Positions 1 through 9,173 of a stretch of 64,000 nt of DNA are shown here, one piece after another; the stretch's first letter is position 1, and each line of letters begins with the position of its first letter. The notes under the pieces are model-generated. The model was not told the DNA's origin. It did not search any database and worked only from the letters and a program-made list of their open reading frames with translations. Both the position numbers and the translations under genes were made by a program. Location: NCBI GenBank assembly GCA_015232395.1, contig JADFZT010000009.1, positions 26,089 to 90,088 of the forward strand, given 5' to 3'. Origin of the DNA: Magnetococcales bacterium (GTDB taxonomy: Bacteria; Pseudomonadota; Magnetococcia; Magnetococcales; JADFZT01).

Positions 1-1108
1 CGCTTTTGAGCTGGCCAATTTCATCCCGGCCACCGGGCTTGATTTCGATGGTGAGATCCCGGTCAGCCAGCCGCACCGCCATCTGGACCGTATTCTGGAT
101 GGAGCGTTTGATCAGGCTGGTCAACAGCAGACTGAGAAAAAAGGCCACCACCACCGAGAGCGCCGAAGTCCACAGGGTGACACTTTTGGCCAGCGCTTCC
201 CGCTCATCCAACAGGGTGAGGTTGCGTTTGATTTCCTGGTCGATGACATTTTGCAGATTTTCCAGATTGGACCTGATTTTGGCACCTGTTTTGGCCAACG
301 TCTCAAGGCCCGCGCGTTCCTCTCCCTGAGCTTCCTCGAAAACAGGCACGATATGGTTCTGCATTTGATCCAGGAGTCGTTCCGCCAGGACAAACTGTTC
401 TTGCCGTAGGGTATGGTATATGGCGCGTCGATCATCGGGAGCGCTTTTGGCAAACGCCTGGGCCATCCGGTGCAGAGTGGCGTTGACGGCTGCATACTCC
501 TGTAGCAGCCGGGCCAGGGTTTTATCGTCGGTTTTGAATCCGGGATACCAGAGACCAAAATCACTGGCCGAGGCCTCCCAATCCCCTTCGAAAGGGGCCT
601 TTTCGTGGAGGGTCAACAAAAACACCTGCTGCCACTGGTGCAGTTGTTGGCGCAGATGATCCAGAAAAGAGGGGATATGATAAGCTCTGCCGCGTAAGGA
701 GAAGGAGAGTGCCGCCTGGCGGTCGTGGGCGGCCAGAAGAGACTCCACAGCGGCATTGAAAGTGGCGATGAGGAGGTTGTTTTCTTCCAGTAGCCGGGAG
801 GTGTTGCCGATCCCGATGATTGATTTGATCTGGATGAAACGATCAAACAGATCGCGCTGTTGATCGATTTTTTTTCGGATATCGTCCAGGTTGTTGGTTT
901 TGGCCAGATAGTTTTGGCTCTCTATGGTGAGGGTGGTGAGTGCCAGCAGGGCGTTGTTGGCGCGCTCTTTGATGGGGAGTAGCCGGTCAATGACCCGGTG
1001 AGCGAGGTCGGAGGTATCCCCGACCATTTTCATCCCCGGCACCCCCGCGACAAAGACCAGCAGGGTCACAGCGGCGAAGCTCATCATCAATTTCGCCTGT
1101 AGAGTCAC
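1..1108 (-). CDS. Methyl-accepting chemotaxis-like receptor, N-terminal part (cut by window edge)
   Basis: The gene starts with GTG at 1108-1106, after a GGGAGGA ribosome-binding site 8 nt upstream; an ATG a few bases earlier is out of frame and stops at once. The 369 visible codons encode a short N-terminal membrane segment, a mostly helical extracytoplasmic region, a second membrane segment and the start of a HAMP linker that ends in GRDEIGQLKS. No methyl-accepting domain is visible because the gene runs off the window. The sensor region contains LHQW followed about 30 residues later by SDFGLWYPGF. This resembles the chemoreceptor zinc-binding (CZB) pattern with Ser in place of the metal-binding Cys. 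It is the fourth gene of a minus-strand cluster after CheA, REC-kinase and REC-cyclase, which supports a chemoreceptor role. A HAMP-containing kinase cannot be excluded. Confidence 0.75.
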   Translation of the reverse strand, partial: MTLQAKLMMSFAAVTLLVFVAGVPGMKMVGDTSDLAHRVIDRLLPIKERANNALLALTTLTIESQNYLAKTNNLDDIRKKIDQQRDLFDRFIQIKSIIGIGNTSRLLEENNLLIATFNAAVESLLAAHDRQAALSFSLRGRAYHIPSFLDHLRQQLHQWQQVFLLTLHEKAPFEGDWEASASDFGLWYPGFKTDDKTLARLLQEYAAVNATLHRMAQAFAKSAPDDRRAIYHTLRQEQFVLAERLLDQMQNHIVPVFEEAQGEERAGLETLAKTGAKIRSNLENLQNVIDQEIKRNLTLLDEREALAKSVTLWTSALSVVVAFFLSLLLTSLIKRSIQNTVQMAVRLADRDLTIEIKPGGRDEIGQLKS

Positions 1109-1212
1109 TTGTCCATCCTCCCTGCTGTTCGGTTGCGTGCAACCTTTGCCCCTGGTACCCCGGGCCTCTTGACCAACCCGGTGAATCCCGATCAATCCGG
1201 TGAGTTCGCCCA

Positions 1213-2859
1213 CTATTTTTTGCGATTCAACACGATGATACCTTCCCAAGGTTCCGGGGGGGGGCGCTGCTGAAATTTTTCACAGCGTTCCACGAGAATG
1301 GCCAGCGCCCGGTCTTCTTGAACCTTTTCCTGGACCTCCCGGAACAGGCGAATGGCATCCGTCCAATGGCCTTGCCGGTACGCCTCCCAGCCGTCCCGAT
1401 AGCGCCCCATGGTGGCCAGTTTGGCCTCCCGTCGGGGTTGAGCCTGATGGTTGAAGATTTCACAGATGGTGACTGGATTTTTCCGCCCCACCACCCGGAC
1501 CGTATCGACAATGCGTACATCAAAGTCGTGGGGGTTTTTCAGTTTCAGGAGGTCGGATTCCGGTATGGCGATATCCAGGCCATATTTTTTGGTGAGCCCT
1601 TCCATCCGCGAGGCCAGGTTGACCGTATCCCCCACCACCGTTGTATCCATGCGATCTTCGAAGCCCACAGTGCCCAGTGAGACGGAGCCGGTATGGATGC
1701 CGATACCGGTGGAGATCGCCCGATAGCTGCATTTTTTCCGATAGCCGTTATAGGTGTGCAGGATGGATTGCATGTCGATGGCGGCCCCGATGGCGTTGCG
1801 GACCACATTGCTCTTGCGGCTGGCGAAAAGCGCCATGATGGAGTCACCGATATATTTATCGATGAAGCCGTGGTGTTCAGTGACGATGGGGCCGATAAAC
1901 TTGAGATAACCGTTTAAAAAACGGAAATTTTCCTCATAGGTCATGTCTTCCATGAGGCTGGTAAAATCCCGGATGTCGGCAAAAAAGACCGCGACGTTTT
2001 CGTTGGAAGAGTCCCCCAGGATCACCTCTTCGACCCCATCCCGCCCTAAGCGATCCAAAAATTCTGCCGGGATAAATTTTTTAAAGGCGACGTTCTTTTT
2101 TTCGATGAGTTCACAGGCCTGCTTGTGCTGCTGCATCTCCACCGCCAAACTTTGATTGGCCTTTTGCAGAGAGATCATGTCGTTGTAGGAGCGCAGGGCG
2201 GTGAGGACCGAGGTGTAGAGTTTTTCGTAGGTGAGTTCAGCTTTGGATTTGTAGTCGTTGATATGGTATTTCACCACCACTTCCGGTTCCGGAGCCATGC
2301 CTGGCTGTCCCGTGCGCAGGATGATGCGGACCAGATAGTTGTCCAGCTCCTCCCGGATATATTCCACCACGGACAAACCGGCATGATCCTCTTCCATGAC
2401 CACATCCAGCAGGACCAGGCAGATATCGGGATTTTCCCCCATGATCTGTTTGGCCTGGGCTCCGGAATAGGCTTTTTGGAAGGCGATGGGGCGATTGTCG
2501 AAAACCAGATCTTCCAGGGCGAGTTTGGTGATGGTGTGGATCTCTTCCTCGTCATCCACCACCAACACCTTCCAGTGGTTATCGGGCACCGTGTTGAGGG
2601 TATCCTCTTCCTCCTCTTCGGCAAAAAAATCTTCTTCCACCTGAACAAAGAGGGGGGCTGTTCCGTTGTTGGCAATGCCTGTTGATTTTTCTGGAATCAG
2701 AGCAGCCATGGTGCTGGAAGTCAGATCGGATATGCCGTCCAAAAGAGGCTTCACTTCCTGATTGGTAGAAAGAGAGGCTCTTTTATCGATAGCCGTCAGA
2801 TGATCCCGGGGCTGCTCTTGGGGGATAGCTGAATTTTGATTTGGATGGATAGGAGCCAT
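1213..2859 (-). CDS. Response regulator with class III adenylate/guanylate cyclase output
   Basis: A 548-residue soluble protein. After an acidic linker, a receiver domain spans about residues 97-230, with acidic pair D102/D103 and phosphoacceptor D152 (LVLLD). It carries the GQPG/YHINDYKSKAELT tail typical of a receiver subfamily usually fused to nucleotide-signalling outputs. A short coiled coil leads into a class III cyclase domain (about 285-465). Metal ligands D295 and probably D339, a purine-contacting K335 and D405, and the catalytic N414/R418 pair in VNLASR are all present, so activity is expected; K and D at the base-reading positions favour ATP. It lies 31 bp after the REC-kinase gene and 104 bp before the receptor gene, probably in one transcript. 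The likely role is to turn phosphoryl signal from the neighbouring CheA or kinase into cAMP. Confidence 0.9.
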   Translation of the reverse strand: MAPIHPNQNSAIPQEQPRDHLTAIDKRASLSTNQEVKPLLDGISDLTSSTMAALIPEKSTGIANNGTAPLFVQVEEDFFAEEEEEDTLNTVPDNHWKVLVVDDEEEIHTITKLALEDLVFDNRPIAFQKAYSGAQAKQIMGENPDICLVLLDVVMEEDHAGLSVVEYIREELDNYLVRIILRTGQPGMAPEPEVVVKYHINDYKSKAELTYEKLYTSVLTALRSYNDMISLQKANQSLAVEMQQHKQACELIEKKNVAFKKFIPAEFLDRLGRDGVEEVILGDSSNENVAVFFADIRDFTSLMEDMTYEENFRFLNGYLKFIGPIVTEHHGFIDKYIGDSIMALFASRKSNVVRNAIGAAIDMQSILHTYNGYRKKCSYRAISTGIGIHTGSVSLGTVGFEDRMDTTVVGDTVNLASRMEGLTKKYGLDIAIPESDLLKLKNPHDFDVRIVDTVRVVGRKNPVTICEIFNHQAQPRREAKLATMGRYRDGWEAYRQGHWTDAIRLFREVQEKVQEDRALAILVERCEKFQQRPPPEPWEGIIVLNRKK

Positions 2860-2890
2860 CAGCCATTTCTTTCAAGAGGTCGATATCCCA

Positions 2891-4162
2891 TCATAGGCTT
2901 TGCCTGGGAAGGGTTATCTCGAAGGTGGAGCCTTTTCCCGGTTCGCTCTCGCAGGTGATTTGACCACCCAATGTTTGCTGAACCAGGTTATATACCACAT
3001 GCAGCCCCAGACCAGTCCCTCCGGCGTTGCGGCGAGTGGTGAAAAAAGGATCAAAAATACGGCCCAGCTGTTTGGGGGGAATCCCTTTGCCGTTATCCCG
3101 GAAAGAGAGGACTAATTGTTCTTCCCGGGAGTAGATTTCAATCTCGATCTGGCCGGCCATGCCTTCGTCAAAGGCGTGGATCAAGGCGTTCATGATCAAG
3201 TTGGTCACAATCTGGGCAAACACGCCGGGATAGTTGTCCAGGGTGAGGCTTTCCGGACAGCTGATCTTGATCTGATGAGGGGTTTTTTCCAGATGGGGTC
3301 TGAGACTGAAAAGGAGCTCCTCCAGATAGCTTTTGACTACAAATACCCTGCGCTCCCGACTGCTTCGGTCAGCAGCGACCATCTTAAAGCTTTGGACCAG
3401 TTCAGCGGTGCGGGTCAGATTGCTTTGGAGCAGATGGGCATTTTCAGCGGTTTTGAGTAGATATTTTTCCAGGTCCGATTTTTTCATGGTGCGGCCCTGG
3501 AGTGCCTGGGAGATCTCCCGGGTTTTGGCCGCCAGCAACGTAGCCGCCGTCAGGCCGATGCCGATGGGGGTGTTGACTTCGTGGGCGACCCCGGCCACCA
3601 GGCGTCCCAGGGAGGCCATTTTTTCTGCCTGGATGAGCTGATCCTGACTCGCTTTGAGTGCTTCGTGGGTGGTTTGTACCTGATGGAGAGCCTTTTCCAG
3701 GTCGCTGTTTCGAGTGGACAGCTTTTTCAGGAGTTCCCGGTTTTCAACCCCCATCCGAAACATTTTCTGCATCTTTTGTACTGAGAGCAGAACCAGATCC
3801 CCCATGTTTTCATCTTTGAGCAGATAGTCGCTGGCCCCGTGGTTGATGGCTTCGATGGCCACCGACATTTCGTTGCTGGAGGTGAGCACAATCAAGGGAA
3901 TGTGTGGATCGATGGCGCGAATTTTTTCGATCAACTCCAGACCACCCATGCGGGGCATGTTGATGTCGGAAATGATCAGCGCAAACTTGCCCTCTCGGGA
4001 TTGAAACAGCTCCCAGGCCTCGACACCATCCTCGGCTGTTGCCACCGGGAAACCCGCATCTGAAAGAATATCCCCCACCATATCCCGAACGATCCATTGA
4101 TCATCGACGATCAGAATGGGGTTTATTTCAGCTGGTGGATGGGTCTGTGGCGTTGGGTTCAT
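2891..4162 (-). CDS. Receiver-histidine kinase (REC-HisKA-HATPase)
   Basis: A 423-residue cytoplasmic protein with no membrane segment. An N-terminal receiver (about 14-135) has a DD pocket and phosphoacceptor Asp in SDINMPRMGG. A coiled coil follows, then a HisKA domain with phosphorylatable His in AHEVNTPIG (about residue 195). The HATPase_c domain has its N box (LIMNALIHAF), DNGKGIP and GGTGLGL motifs intact. This REC-first arrangement is typical of kinases that sit in the middle of a relay, taking phosphate or a regulatory input from another kinase. It lies 57 bp downstream of the CheA-REC gene and 31 bp upstream of the REC-cyclase gene, so it probably links the two. Confidence 0.9.
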   Translation of the reverse strand: MNPTPQTHPPAEINPILIVDDQWIVRDMVGDILSDAGFPVATAEDGVEAWELFQSREGKFALIISDINMPRMGGLELIEKIRAIDPHIPLIVLTSSNEMSVAIEAINHGASDYLLKDENMGDLVLLSVQKMQKMFRMGVENRELLKKLSTRNSDLEKALHQVQTTHEALKASQDQLIQAEKMASLGRLVAGVAHEVNTPIGIGLTAATLLAAKTREISQALQGRTMKKSDLEKYLLKTAENAHLLQSNLTRTAELVQSFKMVAADRSSRERRVFVVKSYLEELLFSLRPHLEKTPHQIKISCPESLTLDNYPGVFAQIVTNLIMNALIHAFDEGMAGQIEIEIYSREEQLVLSFRDNGKGIPPKQLGRIFDPFFTTRRNAGGTGLGLHVVYNLVQQTLGGQITCESEPGKGSTFEITLPRQSL

Positions 4163-4219
4163 GGCCTCTAATCGGCTGTAAGGGGGGAGTGGATGAGTCG
4201 TTTTCCCTTAAAAGTCCGC

Positions 4220-6541
4220 TCAATTGACCAGATGGCGTACGGTAGCCAGCAGGTTGGATTGGTCGAAGGTGCCTTTGACGATATAGGCGTTGGCCCCAGC
4301 GGCGATACCCCGGCGTCTGTCCGATTCCTGGGCGCGTGAGGAGACGATGACCACGGGTAGCTCTTGGGGAGTGTGGTGGCAACGCAGATGCTCGGTCAGG
4401 GAAAATCCATCCATGACAGGCATCTCCACATCGGTGACTACCAGATCGTAGGGGGCTTGGGCGATCTTTTCCAAGGCCACTCGACCATCTTCAGCCAGAT
4501 CCACCTGAAAGCCGTCAGCGAGCAGAATGCCCCGTTCGATCTCCCGGGTGCTGGGGGAGTCATCTACCACCAAAATGCGTTTGCCCTGACCGGTTTTTTC
4601 CCGGGTTTGGAGGCTTTTTGAGCGGTCTGCCTCTATCGCGCCCAGGATGGTTCGCAAGCGCAGCACGTTGATGAGCCGTTGGGGCAGCAAGTCGGTTTCA
4701 ATCACCCCGGAAACCCATTGATTGTCCTTGAGCAGGGGAGGGAGGGGTTTGATAACATGATCTCCTTCATCCAGGAGTTCATCGACAATCAAGCCGAAGC
4801 GTCGACCATCGTAGTCCACAATCACCACCAGCAGCTGGTCTGATTCCTTAGAGAGGGCAGGGGCCTCAAGCCCCATGAGTTGGGCCAGAGAGACCAGGGT
4901 GATCAACTGCTCCCGCACCCGAATGCCCTGGCCATCCAGCACATCCATCACCTGGGAGCGGGGCAGGCGGACCGCTTCGGAGAGGGAAAACATCGGCAGC
5001 CCAAAAACAAGATCGGCAATGCGGACCAACATGACCCGCATGGCAGCCAGGGTGGCCGGGAGGGTCATGACAAACCGGGTGCCTTTGCCGACTTGACTGG
5101 TAACCTGGATGTGGCCCTGCATCTGTATGACGATGTTTTTCCAGACCACATCCATCCCCACCCCCCGGCCAGAGAGGTCGGTGAGAATGGCGCTGGTGGA
5201 AAATCCCGGTTGAAAAATGAGGTTGAGGATCTGCTCTTCGGACCAGGTTTCCAGCTCCTCCCGGGTGACCAGATTTTTTTCCAGGGCCTTGGCTTTGACC
5301 TTTTCCAGAGGGATGCCCCGGCCATCGTCGGAAAGCTCGATCTTGACGCCCCCTTCCTCAAAAAAAGCGGCCAGATCAATGGAGCCTTTTTCCGGCTTGC
5401 CCGACTGGACTCTTTCAGCAGGAGGTTCCAGACCATGATCGATGGCGTTGCGGATCATGTGGGTCAGGGGATCGCCGATTTTTTCGATAATCTTTTTATC
5501 CATTTCGGTTTCGCCCCCCTCCACCCGCAATCGGACCGATTTGCCACACCCCTGGGCGATATCCCGAACGGTGCGGCGCAGGGGGTCGAAAAGGGTGGAG
5601 AGAGGCTGCATGCGCATCTCCAGAGCCTGGGCCTGGAGCTTGTGGGTCATGCTTTCCAGCAGGGCGGTTTTTTCCCGGAAGGTTTGAGTGAATTGTTGGA
5701 TCTGCCGATGCAAATCGGTGGCGGATTCGGCCAAACTTTCCAGTGCCGTGGTGTTGTCGGCTGCCGGGTTGAGGGCGATAAAGCTGGCCTGCTCCTGATG
5801 TTGGCGGCTTTGGCGGCGGAGCTGCTTCAGTCGGGTGAGAGCATTCTTGTATCCCGTCTGATGAAATCCGATTCCCCCAGCGAGAAGGATCATATCATCA
5901 AGGCGCTGGGGGTCGATGCGGATGGAGAGGTTGGGCTGTGTGGCAGGTGTGGTGGGGGGGCTCTCTTCGGAAAGAGGTGTAGCTGCTGGTGCGATGATGG
6001 GCAAGGGTTTTGGCTCTGGGACAGGGAAGGGAGATGCCGATGGCTTGCTCCCTGCTGGGGCAGATGGTGAGGAGGAGGGGGGAGAGGAGGCCGGTGGGGA
6101 TTGAGAGGCTGAGGGTAGGTTGGATGGTAAGGGGGGCGGTTCAGAGATGACCACTCCCTGGGCCGTCTGCTCCAGAAGAAGGCAGATGGGCGCTACTTCC
6201 CTGGGATGAATTTTTTCGCCCTTGGCAATCCGGTCGATCAGGGTGGTGAGGGTATCGGCTCCCTGAAAAAGTCGGTTAAAGAGGTGGTCGCTTTTATTCA
6301 GGTGGCCCTGGCGCAGGGCATCCAGAAGATCTTCCAGCTTGTGGGCCACTTGGCTGACAGCGGTAAATTTCAGGATTTTTGCCAACCCTTTGATGGAGTG
6401 GGCCGCCCGGAACACCCCATCCAGAGAGTCGTCGTTGCCACCATTTCCCTCGAGATCGAGTATTCCTTGATTGATCGCCTCCAGGTGCTCTCGGGACTCT
6501 TCGATGAAACGTACTCTGTATTTGTCCGGATTGAGTGCCAT
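4220..6541 (-). CDS. CheA-type chemotaxis histidine kinase with C-terminal receiver
   Basis: An N-terminal Hpt domain has its His in FRAAHSIKG (about residue 48). A Pro/Ser-rich linker, a dimerisation region and a CheA-type HATPase follow; IRNAIDHGLEP, DDGRGIP and GRGVGMDVV are visible. Then come a CheW-like docking domain and a C-terminal receiver (about 654-770, phosphoacceptor in VVTDVEMPVMDG). The REC fusion makes this a hybrid CheA of the kind used in non-flagellar or alternative Che pathways. The start chosen is the ATG at 6541, with AGGA 8 nt upstream; an ATG three codons earlier (6550) lacks a clear site. It leads a four-gene minus-strand cluster and is divergent from cheW at 7009. 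No cheR, cheB or cheY is in the window. Confidence 0.92.
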   Translation of the reverse strand: MALNPDKYRVRFIEESREHLEAINQGILDLEGNGGNDDSLDGVFRAAHSIKGLAKILKFTAVSQVAHKLEDLLDALRQGHLNKSDHLFNRLFQGADTLTTLIDRIAKGEKIHPREVAPICLLLEQTAQGVVISEPPPLPSNLPSASQSPPASSPPSSSPSAPAGSKPSASPFPVPEPKPLPIIAPAATPLSEESPPTTPATQPNLSIRIDPQRLDDMILLAGGIGFHQTGYKNALTRLKQLRRQSRQHQEQASFIALNPAADNTTALESLAESATDLHRQIQQFTQTFREKTALLESMTHKLQAQALEMRMQPLSTLFDPLRRTVRDIAQGCGKSVRLRVEGGETEMDKKIIEKIGDPLTHMIRNAIDHGLEPPAERVQSGKPEKGSIDLAAFFEEGGVKIELSDDGRGIPLEKVKAKALEKNLVTREELETWSEEQILNLIFQPGFSTSAILTDLSGRGVGMDVVWKNIVIQMQGHIQVTSQVGKGTRFVMTLPATLAAMRVMLVRIADLVFGLPMFSLSEAVRLPRSQVMDVLDGQGIRVREQLITLVSLAQLMGLEAPALSKESDQLLVVIVDYDGRRFGLIVDELLDEGDHVIKPLPPLLKDNQWVSGVIETDLLPQRLINVLRLRTILGAIEADRSKSLQTREKTGQGKRILVVDDSPSTREIERGILLADGFQVDLAEDGRVALEKIAQAPYDLVVTDVEMPVMDGFSLTEHLRCHHTPQELPVVIVSSRAQESDRRRGIAAGANAYIVKGTFDQSNLLATVRHLVN

Positions 6542-6595
6542 AATGGGCATCCTGCGTTGGAGGCGTGAGGGGTGGAGTGGGGCGGCTCTGTTCGA

Positions 6596-6763
6596 TTCAA
6601 GAGTATGAAATATGTCGCATCTAGTACGTTGCAGGTAATACGAATGAGATGATACGAATCAGGGGATTCATGCCAAGCTATACGAGCCATAAATCACGAA
6701 TTAAACCAAACGGTTCAAGCTATGCGATTCAAGAAATACGACATGGAAAACGCGGTGTTGGGA
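6596..6763. repeat. Degenerate 14-bp tandem repeat between cheA and cheW
   Basis: ATACGA occurs at 6638, 6652, 6680 and 6736, all separated by multiples of 14 bp. Intermediate 14-bp positions hold variants: GTACGT at 6624, TCACGA at 6694, AAACGG at 6708 and ATGCGA at 6722. CAAGCTAT precedes two units 42 bp apart. The array therefore has about nine degenerate units covering roughly 6624-6750. It sits in the 467-bp divergent promoter region, so it could be a multi-site operator or a decayed minisatellite. The rest of 6542-7008 is AT-rich with no convincing gene. Confidence 0.65.
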
Positions 6764-7008
6764 TGGTTGAAATCAGGTCGGTCATTTTTTGGTATCTATT
6801 CTATGGGGGGAAATAAAATAATTTGGAAATGGTGTTCATTTTTATCCCATGAATCTTGGCCTCATGGGAGGCGCTTGGATAAGCTTTCAAAAAGATTGAT
6901 TTATAGCATATCCTTGCTGATGATGACACTTCAAAAGTCGTAGGTGATCCATCGATGAAGAACCGTTTGGATCAGGTTGAGTTGGATTTTGGCTGAGGGG
7001 AGGGGGGT

Positions 7009-7554
7009 ATGTCGTGGCAGGTCGAGGGGGGTAACAGTGACCGGATCCCGAAGGAGATAAACCGACGCCGCCAACGGGCCGAGATTATCGATGTGGCGGA
7101 AAAACAGCTGGGCCTGGTGGTGATGCAGCTCTCTTCAGCCCACTTTGCTTTTCCCATCGAACAGGTCGTGCAGGTTTTGCCTGTCCAACCCATCAGCCAT
7201 CTCCCAGGTACGCCCAAGCATGTGGTGGGGATGATTCAGGTTCGGGGAGTGGTCGAGTCAGTGGTGGATCTGCGCCATTTTTTGGGGATGACGCCGCTAA
7301 AAAAGGTAGAGCGGGGGCAGGTGCTGCTGCTTTCAGCTCACGGGCTACGCACCGGGGTGTTGATTGATGGGATGCGGGATATCATTCATCTCCCTGTGAG
7401 CGCCATTCATCCCCCGGGGGCTGACCTGTCTGAGGCTCTTCAGGAAATTGTCGTCGGAGAGTTGTCCGGCCAGGAGGGGCCTGTACATCTGTTGAACGTG
7501 GAAATGATCCTGCAAAAAATTTCTGATTTTCAGGTCACACCAAACTTCGGATAG
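7009..7554 (+). CDS. CheW-like chemotaxis coupling protein
   Basis: A 181-residue soluble protein made almost entirely of one CheW domain (about residues 35-170). VVMQLSSAHFAFPIEQVVQV, the GMIQVRG turn and a VDLR strand are recognisable CheW landmarks. A GAGGGGAGG ribosome-binding site lies just before the ATG. CheW couples receptors to CheA; the divergent CheA-REC gene (4220-6541) and the receptor-like gene at the left edge are the obvious partners. The roughly 30-residue charged N-terminal extension is longer than in a minimal CheW. Confidence 0.9.
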   Translation: MSWQVEGGNSDRIPKEINRRRQRAEIIDVAEKQLGLVVMQLSSAHFAFPIEQVVQVLPVQPISHLPGTPKHVVGMIQVRGVVESVVDLRHFLGMTPLKKVERGQVLLLSAHGLRTGVLIDGMRDIIHLPVSAIHPPGADLSEALQEIVVGELSGQEGPVHLLNVEMILQKISDFQVTPNFG

Positions 7555-8301
7555 CACCGGTTTTTGGCTAACATTGATTTTCAGTCGGGATAAAAAAAGC
7601 GGGAGGCCATGATACCCACCCGCCTTGGTTTGCCAGTTGAAAAAAAGTGCGGCCTGGGTTGTGATTCATGATGTCCTGACTTGGCCAGTCACATCTCTTT
7701 TGCCTTTTTTCGTGATTTCCACCAAATTCTGTCGTTGCCAGCTGAAACAGTCAGGCCATCGGACATGTCGGACAGGTATTGTTTTGCATCCATATTGATA
7801 GGACTCTTCAGTATAGGACATGCCATTCCCTGAGTGGGGTGGAACAGGCTTGGGAAAGCGTTGATGCGTCGTGTGTTCAGGATGGAGTGTCAGCGGTGTA
7901 AAATGTCTGAGTTTCCTTGTTTTATAAGAGGAATAAATGTTAAGTCGGTCTTGGTCTTCCATTAAAAAACAGTGGCTGATCCAAGAGTCTGGAGATTGGA
8001 TGAATCTTTGGGAAAATGAGCTGCTTTGGGGCAGAATGTCCGATACGTTTTGTTCCATGGGACACTCTGTCTTGTTGTTGATGTCAGTGGTGGGGCCTGG
8101 AAAAGGAGTCGCGTTTTGAAGGTCAAAAAGGTATCTTTGAGCTGGCGGCTGTTTCAGGGGGGCTGGGGTGTCAATGGAGTTGGAGGCTCCCTTTAAGTGG
8201 ATGGCTGTTTCATCTCTTTCCCGGGGTTATGGGGTGTCTCTTCCCGGGAGGCGTTCGGGTATCGTTTTCGATAATGATTTTGGCAGAGGAGCCTTTTTTT
8301 G
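7555..8301. other. Intergenic region, no convincing gene
   Basis: Between cheW and the cytochrome gene. An imperfect hairpin (GCGGG...CCCGC at about 7600-7624) follows cheW but lacks a T-tract. A 60-codon plus-strand frame at 7937-8119 has AGAGGA just upstream but no recognisable features, and I do not call it. Confidence 0.5.
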
Positions 8302-9096
8302 ATGAACAGGATCGGACGATTTTCATTGGCTTTTTTTCTGCTGATGGTGCTTGTGGGAAAGCCTGGGCTCTCCCTGGGGGAAACCGCTTCGGCCCCTGAA
8401 GCCAGTTACACTTTCAAGAACAACATGCACCGGATTTTTCACGCTTACAATCACACCCGGATCAGTCTGGGGATGGAGCGCTACGATATTTCCTTGATCC
8501 AGCTGGACGACGCCTTGGCCGCCATTGAAGAACTGCCCGAGCTGATGCCTGCGCGCAATTCCGATGGGGGGCCTTTTTTTTGGAAGGAATTTTTAAAGCG
8601 CCTCCCGGTTCTTCACAGCAAGATGACCGCCTTGAAGGAGGCGATCCAGGCTAAAAACAAAGAGCAGATGGAACGCCTCCCCGGGGAGATCTTCAACCTC
8701 TGTATCCAGTGTCACTCCAACGCACGCCTGGACTATCTGTTTCGCCTGCCCCCGGGTCGGCAAATCCTCTTCCAGGATTATATGCACCGCCTTTCGGAAA
8801 CTTTTATGGCTATTCAGGTCTATGAAGGGAGTGCGGAAGGGGTGGAAAAGGAACGGCAGCAGCTGGCCCTGGCTGGTTATTATCTCGACCTGCTGCAAAC
8901 CACGCTACCTGGAGCCGGTCCTTCCGGTATCATTCTGGATCCCCTGAAGAGCCAGAAGCAGTTGGCAGGGCTGCGGAGTCTCACCGTATCCATGGAGGCG
9001 GAGTTGGATCAGGGGAAGAGGCTTGATGCGGAGCGTTTAAGGCAGGGAATCAATGGTTTTTGTGTGGCCTGTCACGGTCCTGAACGTTTGCCTTGA
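8302..9096 (+). CDS. Secreted two-CxxCH cytochrome c-like protein
   Basis: About 264 residues. An N-terminal signal peptide (hydrophobic FSLAFFLLMVLVG core) is followed by a mainly helical protein with two classical haem-attachment motifs: CIQCH in the middle and CVACH near the C-terminus. This predicts a periplasmic di-haem c-type cytochrome. It could belong to the cytochrome c'/cytochrome b562-like helical class, since long amphipathic helices flank each motif, but I do not recognise the exact family. The ATG at 8302 is preferred over the TTG one codon earlier; AGAGGA lies about 12 nt upstream. The next gene encodes a small lipoprotein, and a terminator follows at 9581. Confidence 0.8.
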   Translation: MNRIGRFSLAFFLLMVLVGKPGLSLGETASAPEASYTFKNNMHRIFHAYNHTRISLGMERYDISLIQLDDALAAIEELPELMPARNSDGGPFFWKEFLKRLPVLHSKMTALKEAIQAKNKEQMERLPGEIFNLCIQCHSNARLDYLFRLPPGRQILFQDYMHRLSETFMAIQVYEGSAEGVEKERQQLALAGYYLDLLQTTLPGAGPSGIILDPLKSQKQLAGLRSLTVSMEAELDQGKRLDAERLRQGINGFCVACHGPERLP

Positions 9097-9173
9097 TATC
9101 TGATCTGTCTGCTGGTTACTGTCCCTCATTAGTGCTTGTTTAATCTTTCGTTTCAAGTTTTGAAGAGGAAAAG

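Noticed and set aside
4880..6070. 396-codon plus-strand open frame
   Set aside because: Antisense to the CheA gene, with no recognisable motif.
7600..7640. Possible terminator after cheW
   Set aside because: The GCGGG/CCCGC stem has internal mismatches and no following T-tract.
7666..8058. 130-codon minus-strand frame after cheW
   Set aside because: No domain, no start signal, and composition unlike the real genes here.
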